In this document: positions 1 through 15,000 of the stretch, piece by piece
Layout: each line of letters opens with the position of its first letter
Position numbering within the stretch: the first letter of the stretch is position 1
Source: Elusimicrobiota bacterium
GTDB taxonomy: Bacteria; CG03; SLGR01; JAFGSA01
Reading direction: 5' to 3'
Assembly (NCBI GenBank): GCA_016934855.1
Contig: JAFGSA010000069.1
Span: 1-64,000 of the forward strand
Length of the DNA: 64,000 nt
Program-made: the position numbers and the translations under genes
Notes under the pieces: model-generated
Told to the model about the DNA's origin: nothing
The model's input: the letters and a program-made list of their open reading frames with translations, nothing else
Database searches by the model: none

Positions 1-99
1 GCCCTCCCAGCCCACGCCCACGAACAAGGCTACCCACGAAAGGACCGGGTGCTTCAGCGCGTCCCTTCCGAACCTCTCTTCCCAGGCGGGGCGGAACGC
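1..99 (-). repeat. Membrane module copy A (partial), in giant protein 1
   Basis: The last 33 residues in the window, from AFRPAWEERFGRD to GWEG, repeat the start of module copy D at 21340-21438 with 31 of 33 residues identical. At the DNA level 16 of 99 bases differ and 14 of those changes are synonymous. The rest of this copy lies beyond base 1. Confidence 0.9.
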
Positions 100-3000
100 C
101 GTAGCGCGGGCCGGCGGTTCCAATAACCTTCTCATCTCGTCAAAAAGATAACTCGCCTTGTCGATGAATTTCCTGGTGGAAAAAGACAGGGCATCGGCAG
201 ACGTACCCCTCAGAACCCCGAGCGCTTCGTCTACGGAAAGAGTCTCTCTGAATTTTTCCAGTACACCGAACATGAGATCTTCAAGCAGCTCCGATTCCAG
301 AGGGGCCGACGAAGGCACTCCTTCCTGCGGAAGTTCTATCTCGTTGCACCCGCCCATGTCTATGAATACGATCTCTTTCCTTCCTCCGCCTATATCCCTT
401 ATCATTATATTGCCGGAATGAGGATCTGCGTGATAAAATCCGTCTTCGAATATCTGCCTGAGGAGTTCAAGGAATGCTATTCCGCATATCTTTGCCCTGT
501 CGGGACCTTTATACTCGGCAAGCGAAACGCCGTGTATGCGGTTCTCGCGGATGAGCATATTGTCCTTCACCTCATTTATCCTGCTGAAGCTTATCTCATA
601 ATCTTCAGACGGGCCTATAAAATGACCCAGCATCCCATATACCATCCTGTATTTTTCACTCCCCGCAAGAGGCTTTCCCTTCCTTGCCAGGTAATTCTCC
701 GTAAGTCTCCTGGAGTTCTCCGATTCCAGGTCGAAATCGGATTCATCTTCGATAACCCTGCGCAGCTCCTGGTCAAGTTCATCCGCCTGGCTTTTACTTA
801 TTATGCCTTGACCGACCAGGTCGCCAAGGACGCCGGATAACAGTTCCATATCCTTCCTTGCTTCGTAATATACCTGGAGATTCTTTATCTTCAAAACTTC
901 GTCCGGATTATTTCTTAAACTGAACGTGGTCTTGATCGAAGCTGCTCCCAGCTTCTCATCCAGCTCCACGTCCATGTACCCGAGTCCCTCCAGTATAGAG
1001 AATATCGCATATTTATTTATACCCTTTGCCGATTCTTTAAGCTTTCCCAGCTCGTCCTTGAATACCTTTGAAAGCCCGAAACTGGCCGATGAGCTCAGAT
1101 GCTGCGCTATTTTTATACCTACTATCCCCGAAGAGCCCAGGAACGTCCTCGAAAGTACAGCCATCTTGTACTCCGAGGACCGGTTCTGGAAACGCTCGGC
1201 TTTCTTCAGCTTTTCCATTTCTATCAGCACATCGGAGAGTATTCTCGCCTGCCTGGCAGGATCTTCCTCAAGATGTTTGAATATGGATTTCAGTACTTTC
1301 AGTATGACCTCATATTCCTTTCTCTTCGCTTTTTCTATATTGAACGAGTCCATCATCGCATCCCAGAGAGCATCGAGAAAATCATGAACCTGGCCCGCCT
1401 TGATTATGCTTTCGGGCCCGTTCAATAATATCTCGGTGAGCAGTTCTTCGCGCGCCGTCCGGCCTATATCCCTGAAATCCGCGGTCCTTATCAGCCTGGA
1501 ACTGAAATATGAACCCAAGTCGAAATATCCCGCCAGCTCAAGTTTCTTTATGGACGCGGGTTTGTCTTCTCTTATCCCGAGAGCCCAGAGGATGACCTCG
1601 GTCCTCTGCTCCGCATGCAGTTCCTCGAGCACTATCTGCACGTGATCCTGTTTTACTTTCTTGAGAGCGACCTCTTCATCCAGTATATCTCCGCCTTTAA
1701 GGAGCAGCGCCCTCACCTTATTTTCCTGTTCTCTCGTTGAAACGTCGTCTCTTTCCAGGTTAAGGAGTATATCGTCTCTGAACAGGTCTTTTTCAGGGAA
1801 ATACTTCAAAATAAGCTCTACCTTATCATTGAAAGAAAGCCCCGGGTCACTGCTGTATTCTTTCTGAAGGCAATACAATTTTATTTTATTCTTTCTATCC
1901 TTTAGATGGTAATATTTAAGTATCTCCTGGTATTCCTGTATCGTTATATCTTCCGGGAACACCGAATCCACTATCATATCCAGGTAACTGTCTCTCACAT
2001 TGCTCGGCCTGGGATACAGCCCGGTCAGTGCGTCCAGTTTTTCCCTTATCGCTATATCCCGGTCTTTCACGACAGCTTCTGTTTCCAAAACGAACATCTC
2101 TGCCAGGAACAGGTCTATATAGTTCTCCGCCCCTCCCCATTCATGCCTGGTGTACGGCTCGAAATACCGCACGTTTGCGTCATGAGCCTTTTCATCTACA
2201 TAATTTATCCAGTTAAGTTCTTTTTTAGTGACCATTCTCATGACAGTCATCCCGAATGCTTTTTCGTTTATACTTTCTATAACGCTGTCCTTTACCAGAT
2301 AAGGAACCATTATCCTGAATTCTTTCATTACCGCCGCGCGGCTGCCGGGGTCCAGCAACTTGAACCTCTTTTTTGCTTCCGCAGGATCGAAAAGGTCCAT
2401 TCCCCTGAATTCCTTATGATTTTTCATAACATATTTATGAAAGAAATAATACAAGAGATAATTCCTCAATACCGATTTGGGAACAATATCACATACGGTC
2501 TTGACTATATCCGCCCATTCCATGGCTGATATATCCATACCGAAGGCTTCTTTTATGCGGGTCTCGTACATACTGAGGAAATGGCTGGTCATTCTTCTGT
2601 TCTGCGTGGAATAGACATACCCAGAATAGCTTGTCGCCCTCATATCGTTTCTTAATATGGGCCTTAACATAGTCTTGGGAAGCCTGTAAGTATCGAAAGG
2701 CATTTCCATATTGAAGCCGGAATATACTTCTCCTATGAACGCTCTCGACATATAGCTCAAGCGCCGGCTACGCCAGCTTGATCTCTTTTCTTCGCTTTCG
2801 AATTCGGTCTTGGATTCTTCTTCCCGGATCAATATATATACCAGGTAATTAAGCAAGAACATCTCCCTGGATCTGAGCCGCGATTTTTCTTTTTCTTCCT
2901 TCTCCTCCCCAGTGAACAGATCCCTTCCGGGTATATCCTTCATGATAATGGTCTGCAGCACCCCGTATACTTTCACCAGCTCGTCCAGGCTCATGTCTTC

Positions 3001-6000
3001 CGCCATTATATAGAAACTTCTGCTTCTATGATGGAACTCATCCTTGTCTATAGCTTTTTTTATTTTTTCGGGTTGTATTTCATCAGGGTCGAAACTGGGA
3101 TCCGCTCCCAGCATGCAAAGGTATATCATTATAACCGCGTTATCGCTCAACCCATCTATAACCCGCGGATCCTGTTCGGGGTTCTGTTTTACTATGTACT
3201 CTCTCATATGGCTGCAGGAACTTCTGCTGATTTCGGCTGTTCCGTCAGCATACTTTTCATAGCCCGTTATATTGACGACAGGCAATTCCCACTCGAAACC
3301 GGATATATCGGTTACGTACAGAATCCCGGAATATACATGAACCGTAAAATCTGTCTTCGCTTCTATCCTGTAGCCGTCTTTTGTAATGAATACGTATCTT
3401 CCCGGAGACAGACCGTCAAGACTGCCGGCTTTTTCCATCACCGTCTCCTGTCCGAATTCCACCTTTCTTACGGGCTCCACTTCCATGGAGTTCTTTAATG
3501 ACAATTCAAACAGTTCATGATATAATTCCCTTATATCCAGTCTCCAGTTTCCGTAAAGTTCGTTTTCTTTTAAAATCTCGTGCAGATACTCCATGAATTC
3601 ATACCCGTACTGCAACCCCGAACCTTGCGGCATGTATCTCTTATATACCAGAGGTACCCATTTTATGAATGAATAACGGGAATCTACCCCGAGTATCAGG
3701 CTCAGTTCTGCAAGGATCTGCAATGTTTCTTTATAATTTTTACCTAACGTATCGAGTTTTCCGTTAGAAAACGCCTTCATTACCGTTTCGCTCATCATAT
3801 CCAGGTTTATCTTGTCCGGACCGAGTTTTCTCAGGAACTGTACCATACCGGGATTATGTATAAGCTGGTTAGTCAATATATTTACCAGCAGCCCGCTGTC
3901 TTCACCCAGTAATTGTATTAGTTCTTTCATGGTATCTTCATCGAGCGCGTCTTCCGTTTCGCTCAGATCCGCAGCAGCCAATTCCAGCAGATCCTGCATT
4001 TTCTCATGAGGGGCATAACCGTATGCAAGGGATATTATATCCAATGCATTTATCTTTTCCATGATAACCTTTATATATTTAGAGGGGGTATCATGGGATT
4101 GTATCATCTGGTCCATATCATTGAAAACCGCATCATAATATTCCCTGTAGAATTTTGCCAATACTTTACTGTCTTCACTATAATATGGGTCTGACATTAT
4201 CCTGTAATCATTTGCATTCGGTATCATTCTTATGCCTTCTATGAATGAATCCGGGTCGTCCATTATAGCCAGCCCCGCGTTTAGCTCCTTTATACCGAAA
4301 GCGATATTGAGCTGATACAGGTATATTTCCCTCAGATTGGCATCTTCTATTATTTTCTCCAGCCGGGATCTGAATACCGAATATACTTTTTTATTCTTCA
4401 GATCCGGCTTCAGTTTCGCCCCGAATAATATAAGCTTTTGCGCATCAGTGAGCTTCTGCACATACCCGGTTACGGCAGCCTCGTCATGGTTCTTAAGAAG
4501 ATCCCTTTCCTGCTCATGGTATGTCGGCCTCTCCAGTTCCGTTAATACGCCTTCGGATAACTCCGTCAGCGGTTTATGATAATTTGCCATATAGTTTGAG
4601 TTTATATATTCGTGGAAGTAGCGTAATCGTCCGCTGGATGCGGGGTGGTCTTCGATATAGGGTATCGCCAATCCTCTTTTTCCGAGGAATTTGTCATATA
4701 CCTCCCGTACAGCCCGGATAACGGCATATTGTTCGGCCCTGGGCATACCGGAGCGCTCTATATTATCCAGAAATTCCCGTATGTCTTCGTCGGTTACTTC
4801 GCCGTTATACTCGCTCATATAATAAACAGGCCCGCCGGGGACATCTTCTCTCTCTATCTTGTTTTTAAGACGTTCAGGTATTAGTGACGGGGATATTGTC
4901 TTTATCCCGTTCATCTTTATCATGGTCTTTTCCTTTTGTCTTCCTATATAGTATTTCAGCGCCTCTTCCATGAGCCTGCCGAATTTATCCAGGTATCTGA
5001 TAAAAGCTTCGTCCGATACGTCTCTGTGATTATGGTGGAGCTTGCTTCTCTTATAGCTTGTCACCAGCTGGTCCGCTTCCGGTATAACCTTTTTCAACTC
5101 TTCCCTTACTTTCGAACCCTTATCATACCATGTATACGCGTACATAGCGCTGTAAAGCAAAGCCCTGTACTTCCTGTCCGCAGCAATCGCAGAATAATCT
5201 CCCAAAGCAAGTAGCCTCAGCATATCTTCCAGATCTCTCGTTTCAGCTAAGGTTTTTCTATATAAACTTGATTCTTCTTCTTTTCTTTCCGCTATTTCCA
5301 GAGGTTTATACGTCTCCCTGACAGTGTAACCTGCATCATTCATCATCCTGCACGCCCTGGTATCCGCGTCGTATTCTCTAGCGTGCCTCTCATGCTGCTT
5401 GTCAGCCTGATAACCTTCCCGCATCTGCAGTACGTGAGCCAGTTCGTGTGCGATTATCCAGGCGATATCCTCCTCATAGAGTATCCCGTTCCTGTCTCTG
5501 ATGATCTCATTTATAAATCCTCTCGTAATGAAAACGTTCCCCGTCAGGGTCGATACCATGCTGTTGGTCGAATTGCTCTCCATCAGAAAGATATCGGGGA
5601 CATTCCCCTCCAATCCCGACGCCAGCCAGAGTTTTTTCACTACCCTCTTCAGCACTTTATCTACTTCCGGGTAATCCCGGGGATTCAAGATGCCGAACAT
5701 ATGATCTATAGCAAATATATCTTTTTGTATGACTGTCATCTTTTCTATGGGTTTGTCCGGCGCTTTACCCGTAAAAATGACGGCTATATCTTCCGCGAGA
5801 TCCATCAATTCCGTCTGGCCGGCATTTTCGAGTATTGTTCTGTGGGCTTCATCAAAGGTAAGTCCCTGCGACATGAGTTCCTGGAGGTTGACCTCGCGCT
5901 CTGCGAGCGCTTTTATCAGATCATCCTTTTTCCCGTGTTCGTCGTACAATGCCCTGAGCAGTGCTCTGTTTATATGAAACTCTCCTCTGTTCTCCCCCGT

Positions 6001-9000
6001 CCTAATAAACGGCGCAAGCAGGAATTCATCCGGCCCTTCCATGAGTTCTTCGCCTTCATATATATTGATATCAACGCTCCAGCCCATATCGGAGAATCTC
6101 TGTCCCAGGGCATCTATGACCTTCTGTTCATCTTTATCCGGGATTACCGGCATTTCCTGCTTTTTACTCAGATATATGTTAAGAAGAGTCCTGAATACTG
6201 AATATAATGACACGCCGTCGGCGGCTTCTATTATATCCGGCATCTCTCCAGGTACTACTTCATCTATAGAAAGTCCCAGCGAATTGAACAGCTCCAGGAG
6301 ATCCACGCCCATACCCGGAAGCACTCTTGCCAGCAGAACGGTCATATCGGATAACGTGCCCGCATGGAGAGATGATAATATCGTAATAATACTTCTTAGT
6401 TCACTTCGTACAACTACTTTCTCGACAGGAGCCCTGCTTCCTCCTATATGTACTGTTCTCCCGTAATACTTGTATAGCAGTCTTTTTATAAACACATCAT
6501 GACTTATATCCCCGTCTTCTTTCAGCACCTGCAAAGACGCGTCGAAGAGCCTTGACCAGTCAAGTAGCCCGTCGGCTGCCTGGATTTCTTCGATTATCCA
6601 CTGAAGCTGAGCCCTGGCTGCTTCATGTGACTGTGTTATTTCTATTTTCTTTTTCTGAGATTCTGCTTTAATTTTATAAGATAACTCTCCTTTTACTTTT
6701 TCGAAATCGTCTTCTTCATATTCCATATCCTGCATCAATCCGAATGTACCTATATCCGCAAATATTTCCATAATGGCCTGGGATTCGACACTGTCCGGAA
6801 TAAGATTATGTGCTACTTCATGCATCAAGGTTGAAATGAAGCTCATCTTTGATTTTATACTCATTCTCCTTGTTCCTATCTTAAAATTAGAATATGAGTA
6901 ATCACCGGCATTGTCGTAATGCGCATTAACCATAATCTTTGTTGCTAGAATTCTGTACTCCTCTTTACTCATTATTCGATATTTAGACTGATAGGCAAGA
7001 AGTATCGCTAGCAAGCATTTTCTAAGATCCTTCTCTCTATAAGGCGAATGCAGCATATTTTTTATATCTGGTATATTTTTCAAGATAAATGCAGCTTTTT
7101 CAAAATTCCGATCTGCTTTTTCTTCATCATATATACCTTCATAATCGATAAGTATGCCATCCTCCGCTCTTATATCAGCAAGCATATTTTCAATAGTATA
7201 ATCACAATCCATAATCCTACTCATGCTCTCTATAAACCATTCTGCATTGTATTTGATAAGCTCTGCTATATCTTTATCGGAGAATAATGTACGCATTCTT
7301 CTTATACGGCTCATGAATTCATCTGTTTTGTTCAAAGACACGATCCCTGACAATTCAGACAACAGGATATCATAACTCCCGATTAGTATTTCCTTAACCC
7401 ATTCTTTTCCGAACAGATCTTCCATTTCTTTTACCATTTTTACAGTAACATCCTTTTTACCAGACGTCATCATAAACATCATTTCCTTATACATGTATAT
7501 TTTATTACCGAATATATGACCGGCCACATCTGCTCCGAACAGGCTGCATATATCTTTATGAATTTCTATCCCGTATTCATCAGTTCTTCTTATTATATTG
7601 ACCATATCTCTGGGATTATATATATAGTTTTCAATAACATTATTAAATCCGTATATTTCTATCATATTTTTTACGATAGCATGAATATTTTCCGATACAC
7701 CGTAATCTCTCACAATCTGTAATGCGAAAATAAATTCGGCAGGATCATTTACGAAAGCATCTCCCGACACATCTGCGCCAAAGATATCATTGAGAATACG
7801 AATGGCTATTTTTATCTCTGGCGTATTCATTTCTTCTGCATTTTTAAGTGCTTGTATCAATTTATTAGGATCCTTTAAAAATGCTCTCATTACCCTGTCT
7901 TTTGTGAATATACCATCCATGATATTGATGCTTCCCGCCAATTTTCCGTATTTCATTTTTTGTATACTTTCCATAGCATCTATAAAAGATATGGTATTAT
8001 TATTGAATGCGTTCCTCACATTATCTATTCCAAACAGGCTTGCTATCTCGCGGAATCCTGATTCTTTTATCTTTACCGCAACACTGACTAGCTTATCCAG
8101 TCTTTCTTTATTTTCGTTATATAATCTGGCGACATTATGAATACCCAAGATATCTACAAACCATTCCAATCCTTCTAGATATTCGGCCAACTCGTTTCCA
8201 TATTCTGCTTCACCCGATATAACATGTCTTTCGAATTCAACAAGCTGTCTTTGTTCTGAAATATCTATATTATCCATGGTTCTGCTGGTCTCATCTTCTT
8301 CGCCTGTTATTCCGCCCCTTTCACGGAACCTGGACAATAACGCTTCGGAGCATTCTGCATCTATCGATCCGATCTCATGAATAAACTCCAGAATGGCTTT
8401 TTCATTACCGGTAATATAAGCCGCCCGATCACGATCAGGCATAGACGCGCTATCCCTGAGACCACTGATATCGAACCCTTTTACAGATCCATCATCCATT
8501 AGAGCGTAATTGCCCAGTATGTTTATCGAGTCCGTGTCCATTACCCCTAGCTGTATCTGCTCTCCCAATATATCCACATAGGCGTCGAATAGACGTAAAG
8601 ATCCATCTATATCACCCGCACTGGCAAGTTTTCTCAATTCACCGCCCACAGTCTCCCCTGCTCTCATTTGAATATACCCATCCGCTTCTTCCGGATACCG
8701 CGTCTCGGCGAGTTCTCCGGAAGATGTTATCTTGAACAGTCTCATCGGTACCCATTGCTCACTCATTTTTTCCGAAGCGAGCATGTATCCTTCACTGAAA
8801 TATCTGCGTTTATCAATATCCTTCCATGAATAGAACTTTATCACTTCTCTGTCATTCAGCTTAATGACGCTGAAGTACGCGCCCTTTTTAACATCTGTGA
8901 TCTGTATTTTCTGCGCCGATGCAAACGCCCAGATCCTGTTAAGTACTTCAATTTCATGAGACTGATAATCGGAACCGTCTTTTGATTTGACCGGGAAGAC

Positions 9001-12000
9001 ATATATCATATTATCCTGCTCAACTACCCTGCAGCCCCGCTCTCCCGCAAGGTTTAAATAATTATCGAGAAGCTCCCTGACCCTTGTCTTATTTCCTGTC
9101 AGAGCCAGTCCCGAGACGATGCCGTTATCTATTTCATAGACCTTTATATTGCCATACCGGTAAGCAGGTTTTCCCTGTTCAGCATCGAATTCTTCTATAG
9201 CGTTTTGTATTTCGTCATCCACCCAGCTGTCGATATGAGGAAATACTGCAGATGCCATGGCCGGGGTTTCCTGCTGCCGGACTTCCACACGGCCTGCCTC
9301 CATTATCTCCCCGCGTTCGGCAGTGTTTATATCCCGCGGAAGAGTATTGCCGCCCCTGGCTATTATCTCTATAGCCTTCACCAGTCCTATAAGATAATCC
9401 ATCTCCCGGTGTATCCGCCCCTCATTGCCTCTGACGCCCCAGCTCATCATATCAAGTTTTTTACGGGCTATCTCTTCTTCTCTTTTATCCGAAGAGATAT
9501 ACCTGAGGGCATTGTACAGTTTCATATGACCGGTCTTCCATACGGTATGCGTGGGACAGTACCTGAAATCATGCGCTCTCATGTACTCGAGCGTTCTGCC
9601 GACTGCTAGTTCCGCCATCGCAGCAGTATTCCAATCATTCAGGCCGGGCATGGTATTCTTGAGCTCTTCAAGTCCTGCAGCAATTATAGCGACGATTTCG
9701 TCATCGTCTAATCCCTGGACAATACCCGAATGGATAACGGCTATCACCCAGTCAAAGAGCATATCAGTCAACCCGTCAATGTTGTCCGTTTCGAACAGGG
9801 CCGAACCTTTCCTCAGTACCGTATGTTCTATATGACCCTTGTCGCCTACCTTCCCTCCGGGCCTTAAGTTCGGATACAGAAGCCCGTGACCGATCCAGTC
9901 CATATGTATATCGTTTATAGTTATCCAGCTGAACCTGAAAATATTATTCTGCCTTACATGTGAATATGCGAGAAGGCTGGAATGGGACAATTTCCTCGAA
10001 TAGAGCCAGCCTATCTTTTTTATATGTATTAGCGCCGAATTCAAGAGGTTATCATATGTAAGTGGCTCTGACATCCTTTCGTTTTCATAATGATCATATT
10101 CTCTGTCTACTTCATAAACGATACAAAAATCCGTATCCAGACCCTTCGTATCGATGATAATACCGGGAATAAGGGCCCGTATATCGCTGAGTTTGACTAT
10201 ACTTCCCGAAAGGAGCGTCTCTTCAGCCCCGCCTTCCTGAGCGAAAGCATCGCCGTAGCCCTCACCTTCCAGCATCGCAATAGTGAGCAGCTCTTTTATG
10301 AGCTCTTTCCGGTCCCTGGTTGAACTTCCGGTCCTGTCCTTCCTCGCGAATTTAATCCGGATATTACGTCCGTTTTTCAGGGCCACAGTTACCGTTCTGG
10401 AGCCCTCCTTCCTTTCAGCGGGCTGTGATGATAAATCGCCGGCTGTATAAAAATCTTTCTTCAATACCGGCGCCGGACGGCCCGAGAGCAGCGATACAGA
10501 CTCATCGAGATCGGTTACACCGAGCTGTGCCATGAGGTCTATAAGGTGCATCTTGGTATCCAATGTCAAAGATACCTTTTCAGTCCGCGAGATACCAAGC
10601 AGCCGAAAAATAAAATCTGGCCTGTCTTCTTCACTTATAATACCGTCAAAAACCGCGTTTTGCAGGAACTCCGCGCGGTTCCTCAGAGCTATGCCACCTG
10701 AGGCGATGATGTCCCCGACTTCTTCTTCCTGGCTCTTCGCGGAATTCATACAAACATACAGTAATGCATCTTTGTATTCTATTCCGGATTCTCTTAAAGC
10801 AGCTATGACCCTGTATTTCTGATCAGGCGTCATACCGTATATATCGCTGCTTTTTATATCAAGCATATCCAGTATTACGGTCATATCTTCTCCCGGAGAT
10901 AATAGTCCCGCCCTGACGGAATATTCGAAGAGCTCTTTACGCTTTTCTACCGGAATATCTTCGCTTCTAAGCAGCTCGTCGAGTTCGGTGCGCGGAGACC
11001 GGCCGGTTCTTTCAGCTATATATCTGAAAACGACAGGAAGTACCGACACGTCGTCACCGGGGCTTACCATGCTGCCTATTACACCGAATACAAAATCCGC
11101 TTTCTGAAGAACAGAAGCTCTATCCAGAATCCCCGCGTTGGATATATTGTCGTCCGTCTTTACAGAAAGATCGAACCATTCCGGATAATTAACGGCCCCC
11201 GAATCCAGAGCGTCACGCAGTAACCAGTCCTTCTCTATATACCCGCCATCCGATTCAAGGACGATATGTATAAGCTCCTCTTTCATACCTGCAACCAGTA
11301 TATAGTCCAGCCATTCATACGCGCTGGTATCATCCGGTTCCGACACGATATTACCGGCCATGCCCCTCATGTATTCGGCAGCCGGCTCATACCCGGCGAG
11401 CTCGAGTGCCGACATAATTATCCCGACTGGCAGATCGAACCGGCCTTTCTTTCCGGTTTCCGGAAGTGCCAACGGCATATTCTGAACGCCTTCCTCTATC
11501 GTTGACATAAGCCTCCCGAATATATCATCCATATTTTTGCTTCTGAGTATATCCGAAAGGTATTCAGCAGCTTTCCTGTAATCGTTAAGACCTCCATATC
11601 TTCCGGAGGGTATATCAATGGTTATTATCCTGACAGCCTCGGCAGACGGATCCGTAGCCAGAGGTCTCTCTTTCAGTGTTCCGGCAATAGCCGATATGGC
11701 CCTGGGAGATACACCCTTAATGGTCCCGCGGGCTGTACGCTCTTTAAAATTATCATAAAGCAGTTTTTCCAGGTCTTCTATGTATCTTATATCGTCGTAT
11801 CCCCTCGAAATCACGTCTATGACTCTTTGACGTAATCCGGCACTGACGCCCCTTCCTGCTGAGTCAACAGCTTTTCCGACAGAGGATTCGAGGGAGAGCG
11901 CATCCGCCAGCAAATATACAACTTCTTCGGGGAGATCCTCTTCAGACGGGAATATCCTTCTTATTACCGATATAAGGCCTTCTCTGGACCTTATTGCCGG

Positions 12001-15000
12001 GAGATTTTTAGATATAACGTCGACCAGTTGCTGGTAGCTTTCCGGAGCGAGAAGCGAGCCGGCATTTATTATGACTGCAGCTTCCACCTTCTCTCTCCGC
12101 TCGTTACTCATTTCTTCCGCAAGATTACTTGCCATAGAGAATAGATATACCTGAGCAGGCTCCGTCAGCAGCTGAGCATGAGTATCTTCGTATATCCGTT
12201 TCCAGGACGAGCTTCCGGGTATATAACCTGAAAGCTTTTCCTGCAGGAGTATCTCGCGCTCGGTAAGCGCCGAGAGCATCTCGTCGGCAGACCACGCACT
12301 CCGTCCGCTGTAAATAGCATTGAGCAGCCTGCTATTGACATAAAAGACGGCCCTGTCACCGTCCCGTACGAAAGGAGCCAGCATAAACCGGTCAGCGCCT
12401 TCAATAAGCTCTTCCCCGGTATAAGACATGATAGTGACTTCCCGAATACCAAGAGCAGCCAGCCTGTCCGCCGCTGCTTTTTCCCTGAATCTCTCCTCCA
12501 GTTCACCTGTATAGCGGGTCGACTCCGCTACCTTCTCCAGATATATATTCAGAAGTACGCTGTAAACCCTTTCAATAGACAGATTCATAGGGGTCAAAAT
12601 GCCGGGTATTTCCGAGGCTTCGGTCCCGGAAAGCAGCTCAAGTATATCCCTGCCGCCCGGCAGATCGCTAAGCCCGTGCATCCAGAGAATTTGACGTACG
12701 GCTTCACCGGCCGGTATCACTTTGACAAGGAGTTCCACTATATCGGCTAAAGTACCGGCGTGAAGCGCCGCAGCGGGCATCTTCGCGGCTCCCTGCCTGT
12801 CCCTCCTTATTACCAGCCCCATATCTTCCAGTTCGTCCAGCGCCATGTACGGCAAATGCCCGGTTCTTCTCGGCCTGGTTCCCGGTTCGACGAATTCTAC
12901 TATAGGCTGTTCCGTTATACTGCTGAAATGCGTGTAGGGATCTATATTCCCGTATCTGCTGTCCTTCATAATCTCGTTAACGGCCTTATCATAACTTCCG
13001 GCTATGATATACTCTGCCCTTGCCGTGTCATAAGGAACGAATGTATACAGGTTCAGATCAGTGATGGAATTTCTCAGGCTTCTCTCAAAAGAATCTATCA
13101 TTGAAAAGTCTATGCTTTCCGCATATTTTCTGTAATATCTTGCCCTCAGGCTCCTGTGATTAGATCTATTCTCCCTCTTGAGCCTGAGAAGCGCCCCTAC
13201 CCTCTCCGAGCTGCCGAGCCTGTTCATCCTGCCCAGCTGGTCCACTGCAAATCCCGATCTATACACATCATCCCAGCCTCTCGCCGCTATCTGTTCTCCC
13301 CACGCGAGTATATGCGCCGCCCTGACTATTGCTGCTTCCTTATTACCCGCAAGCCAGCCGTACACATCGGGTACACCACCGGCCCATTCCTTCTCAAGAA
13401 TATTCCTCCATTTTATCTCCAGTTCCTCGTGTTCTACTGCTATATCTTCGTCAGATAATCCTTCTTCTACGAAAATATAATATTTCGATGCGTCTCCTTC
13501 AGTCACCTGGAGGTTATAGGCCCCAGCCACATTTCCGCGGGCAAGTTCGCAGCCGACACTTCCTTCCGGATCTGATATCCTGTATCTTATATATGATACT
13601 TCTACGAGCTGCCCGTTTACGTCTATAGTCCCGGTTTTGTACGGCTTTACTTTCTCAGCTGCTCTACCCAGCGCATCTTCATTAACCGGAGCGTTATCCG
13701 TATCGGCTATGTTCCTGCGGGCCGCGCGGCCTTCCAGGCCGAGGGCTTCCGCTATCTTCTCGAAAGCTTTCGTCGGACGAGTCCTGGTGCCCATTCCTTC
13801 CACTCCCGCGCTTTCCAGTACTTCCCAGAGATGATCCGTGTCCCTTATACCCCCCGGCACCTTCTGCAGGGCCTGCTTGGCCTGGTATTTTACGGAACTC
13901 TTAACCCTTTCGATGCCGTCTATTGATTTTTCAACCTCTCTCTGGAACGCGGTCTGCTCAACGACTTCGCATGAATACCAGTTTTCGCTGATAAACCTGG
14001 AAAGCTCGTATATGGATTTCGATTCCACGAGCTGCGGATGTATTACAAGCGTATATATGGCTCGGCCTTCTTCGTCCACCTGGCCGTTGGTAGCCAGCTT
14101 GAAAGGTCTTTGTTTCGGTATATCGCTTTCCCTGGATATAAACTCTATGTTTATCACCGTTTGCGTCTTATAGCCTCTTTCCTGCATATGGCTTATTGCT
14201 TCTGCAAGTTTTTCATCGTTTCCGGGAACTATACCTCGGAGGGCATCCGCAAAATCTGCTCCTTTTTGAACTGTCAGCCTGTAATACACTCCGCCGCCGG
14301 CCCTTGTTTCCAGCCCGGATTTGTCACCGATGACTATTTCCAGCTCTTCGAGGAAAGCGGTCAGCCTCCCTCGTTCAAGATTCCTTTCCTTAACCTGGAA
14401 ATGTTTAAGATATTTCTCAACAGCCTTTCCCATCCCGGTTTCTATCTCCGCGAGCGGCCCGGCCGTATCAGAACAGGCGATGTCTATCATTATCCTTGCA
14501 AGCCGGTAGATGTTCTGAGCCTCTATTATCCTGGGATTCACGGATATCATAAAATACGGGCGGCCCTTGTTATCGAACCTTAAGACGAATTTCATCCCGT
14601 CCATATCGGCGTCTTTATCTACATTGATCCTGACATTCTCCAGGAACTCATATATATCTTCCCTGTCAGCCCTGTGGTCCAGCAGCCCTTTCTCCAGGAT
14701 ATTGCTGACAGCCATGCTCAGTCTGACCGTATGGTCCGTCGTCCCCCTGAAATGACCCAGGACGCTGGTCCTGCCTACCATGCCGTAAGCTCGGCGGATC
14801 CTGTCAGCTTCCCTGTAATCCTCCATGCCCACCGCCGCGCTCTCGACGCTCACATCCAGCCATCTTTTGAAAAACGCCGCACCCAGGGACATCTCTTCTC
14901 CATGCGCCGCCTCTGTCATATCAGCGATCTTCCTGCCCCCGCGGTCGTCGGATACGACTGCTACTCTCTTATCCAGAGCCTTAGCCAGCGCTTCTACACC

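Noticed and set aside
7200..8190. AT-rich stretch as an inserted mobile element
   Set aside because: The frame is continuous, there are no terminal repeats or transposase, and the sequence encodes regular helical repeats.
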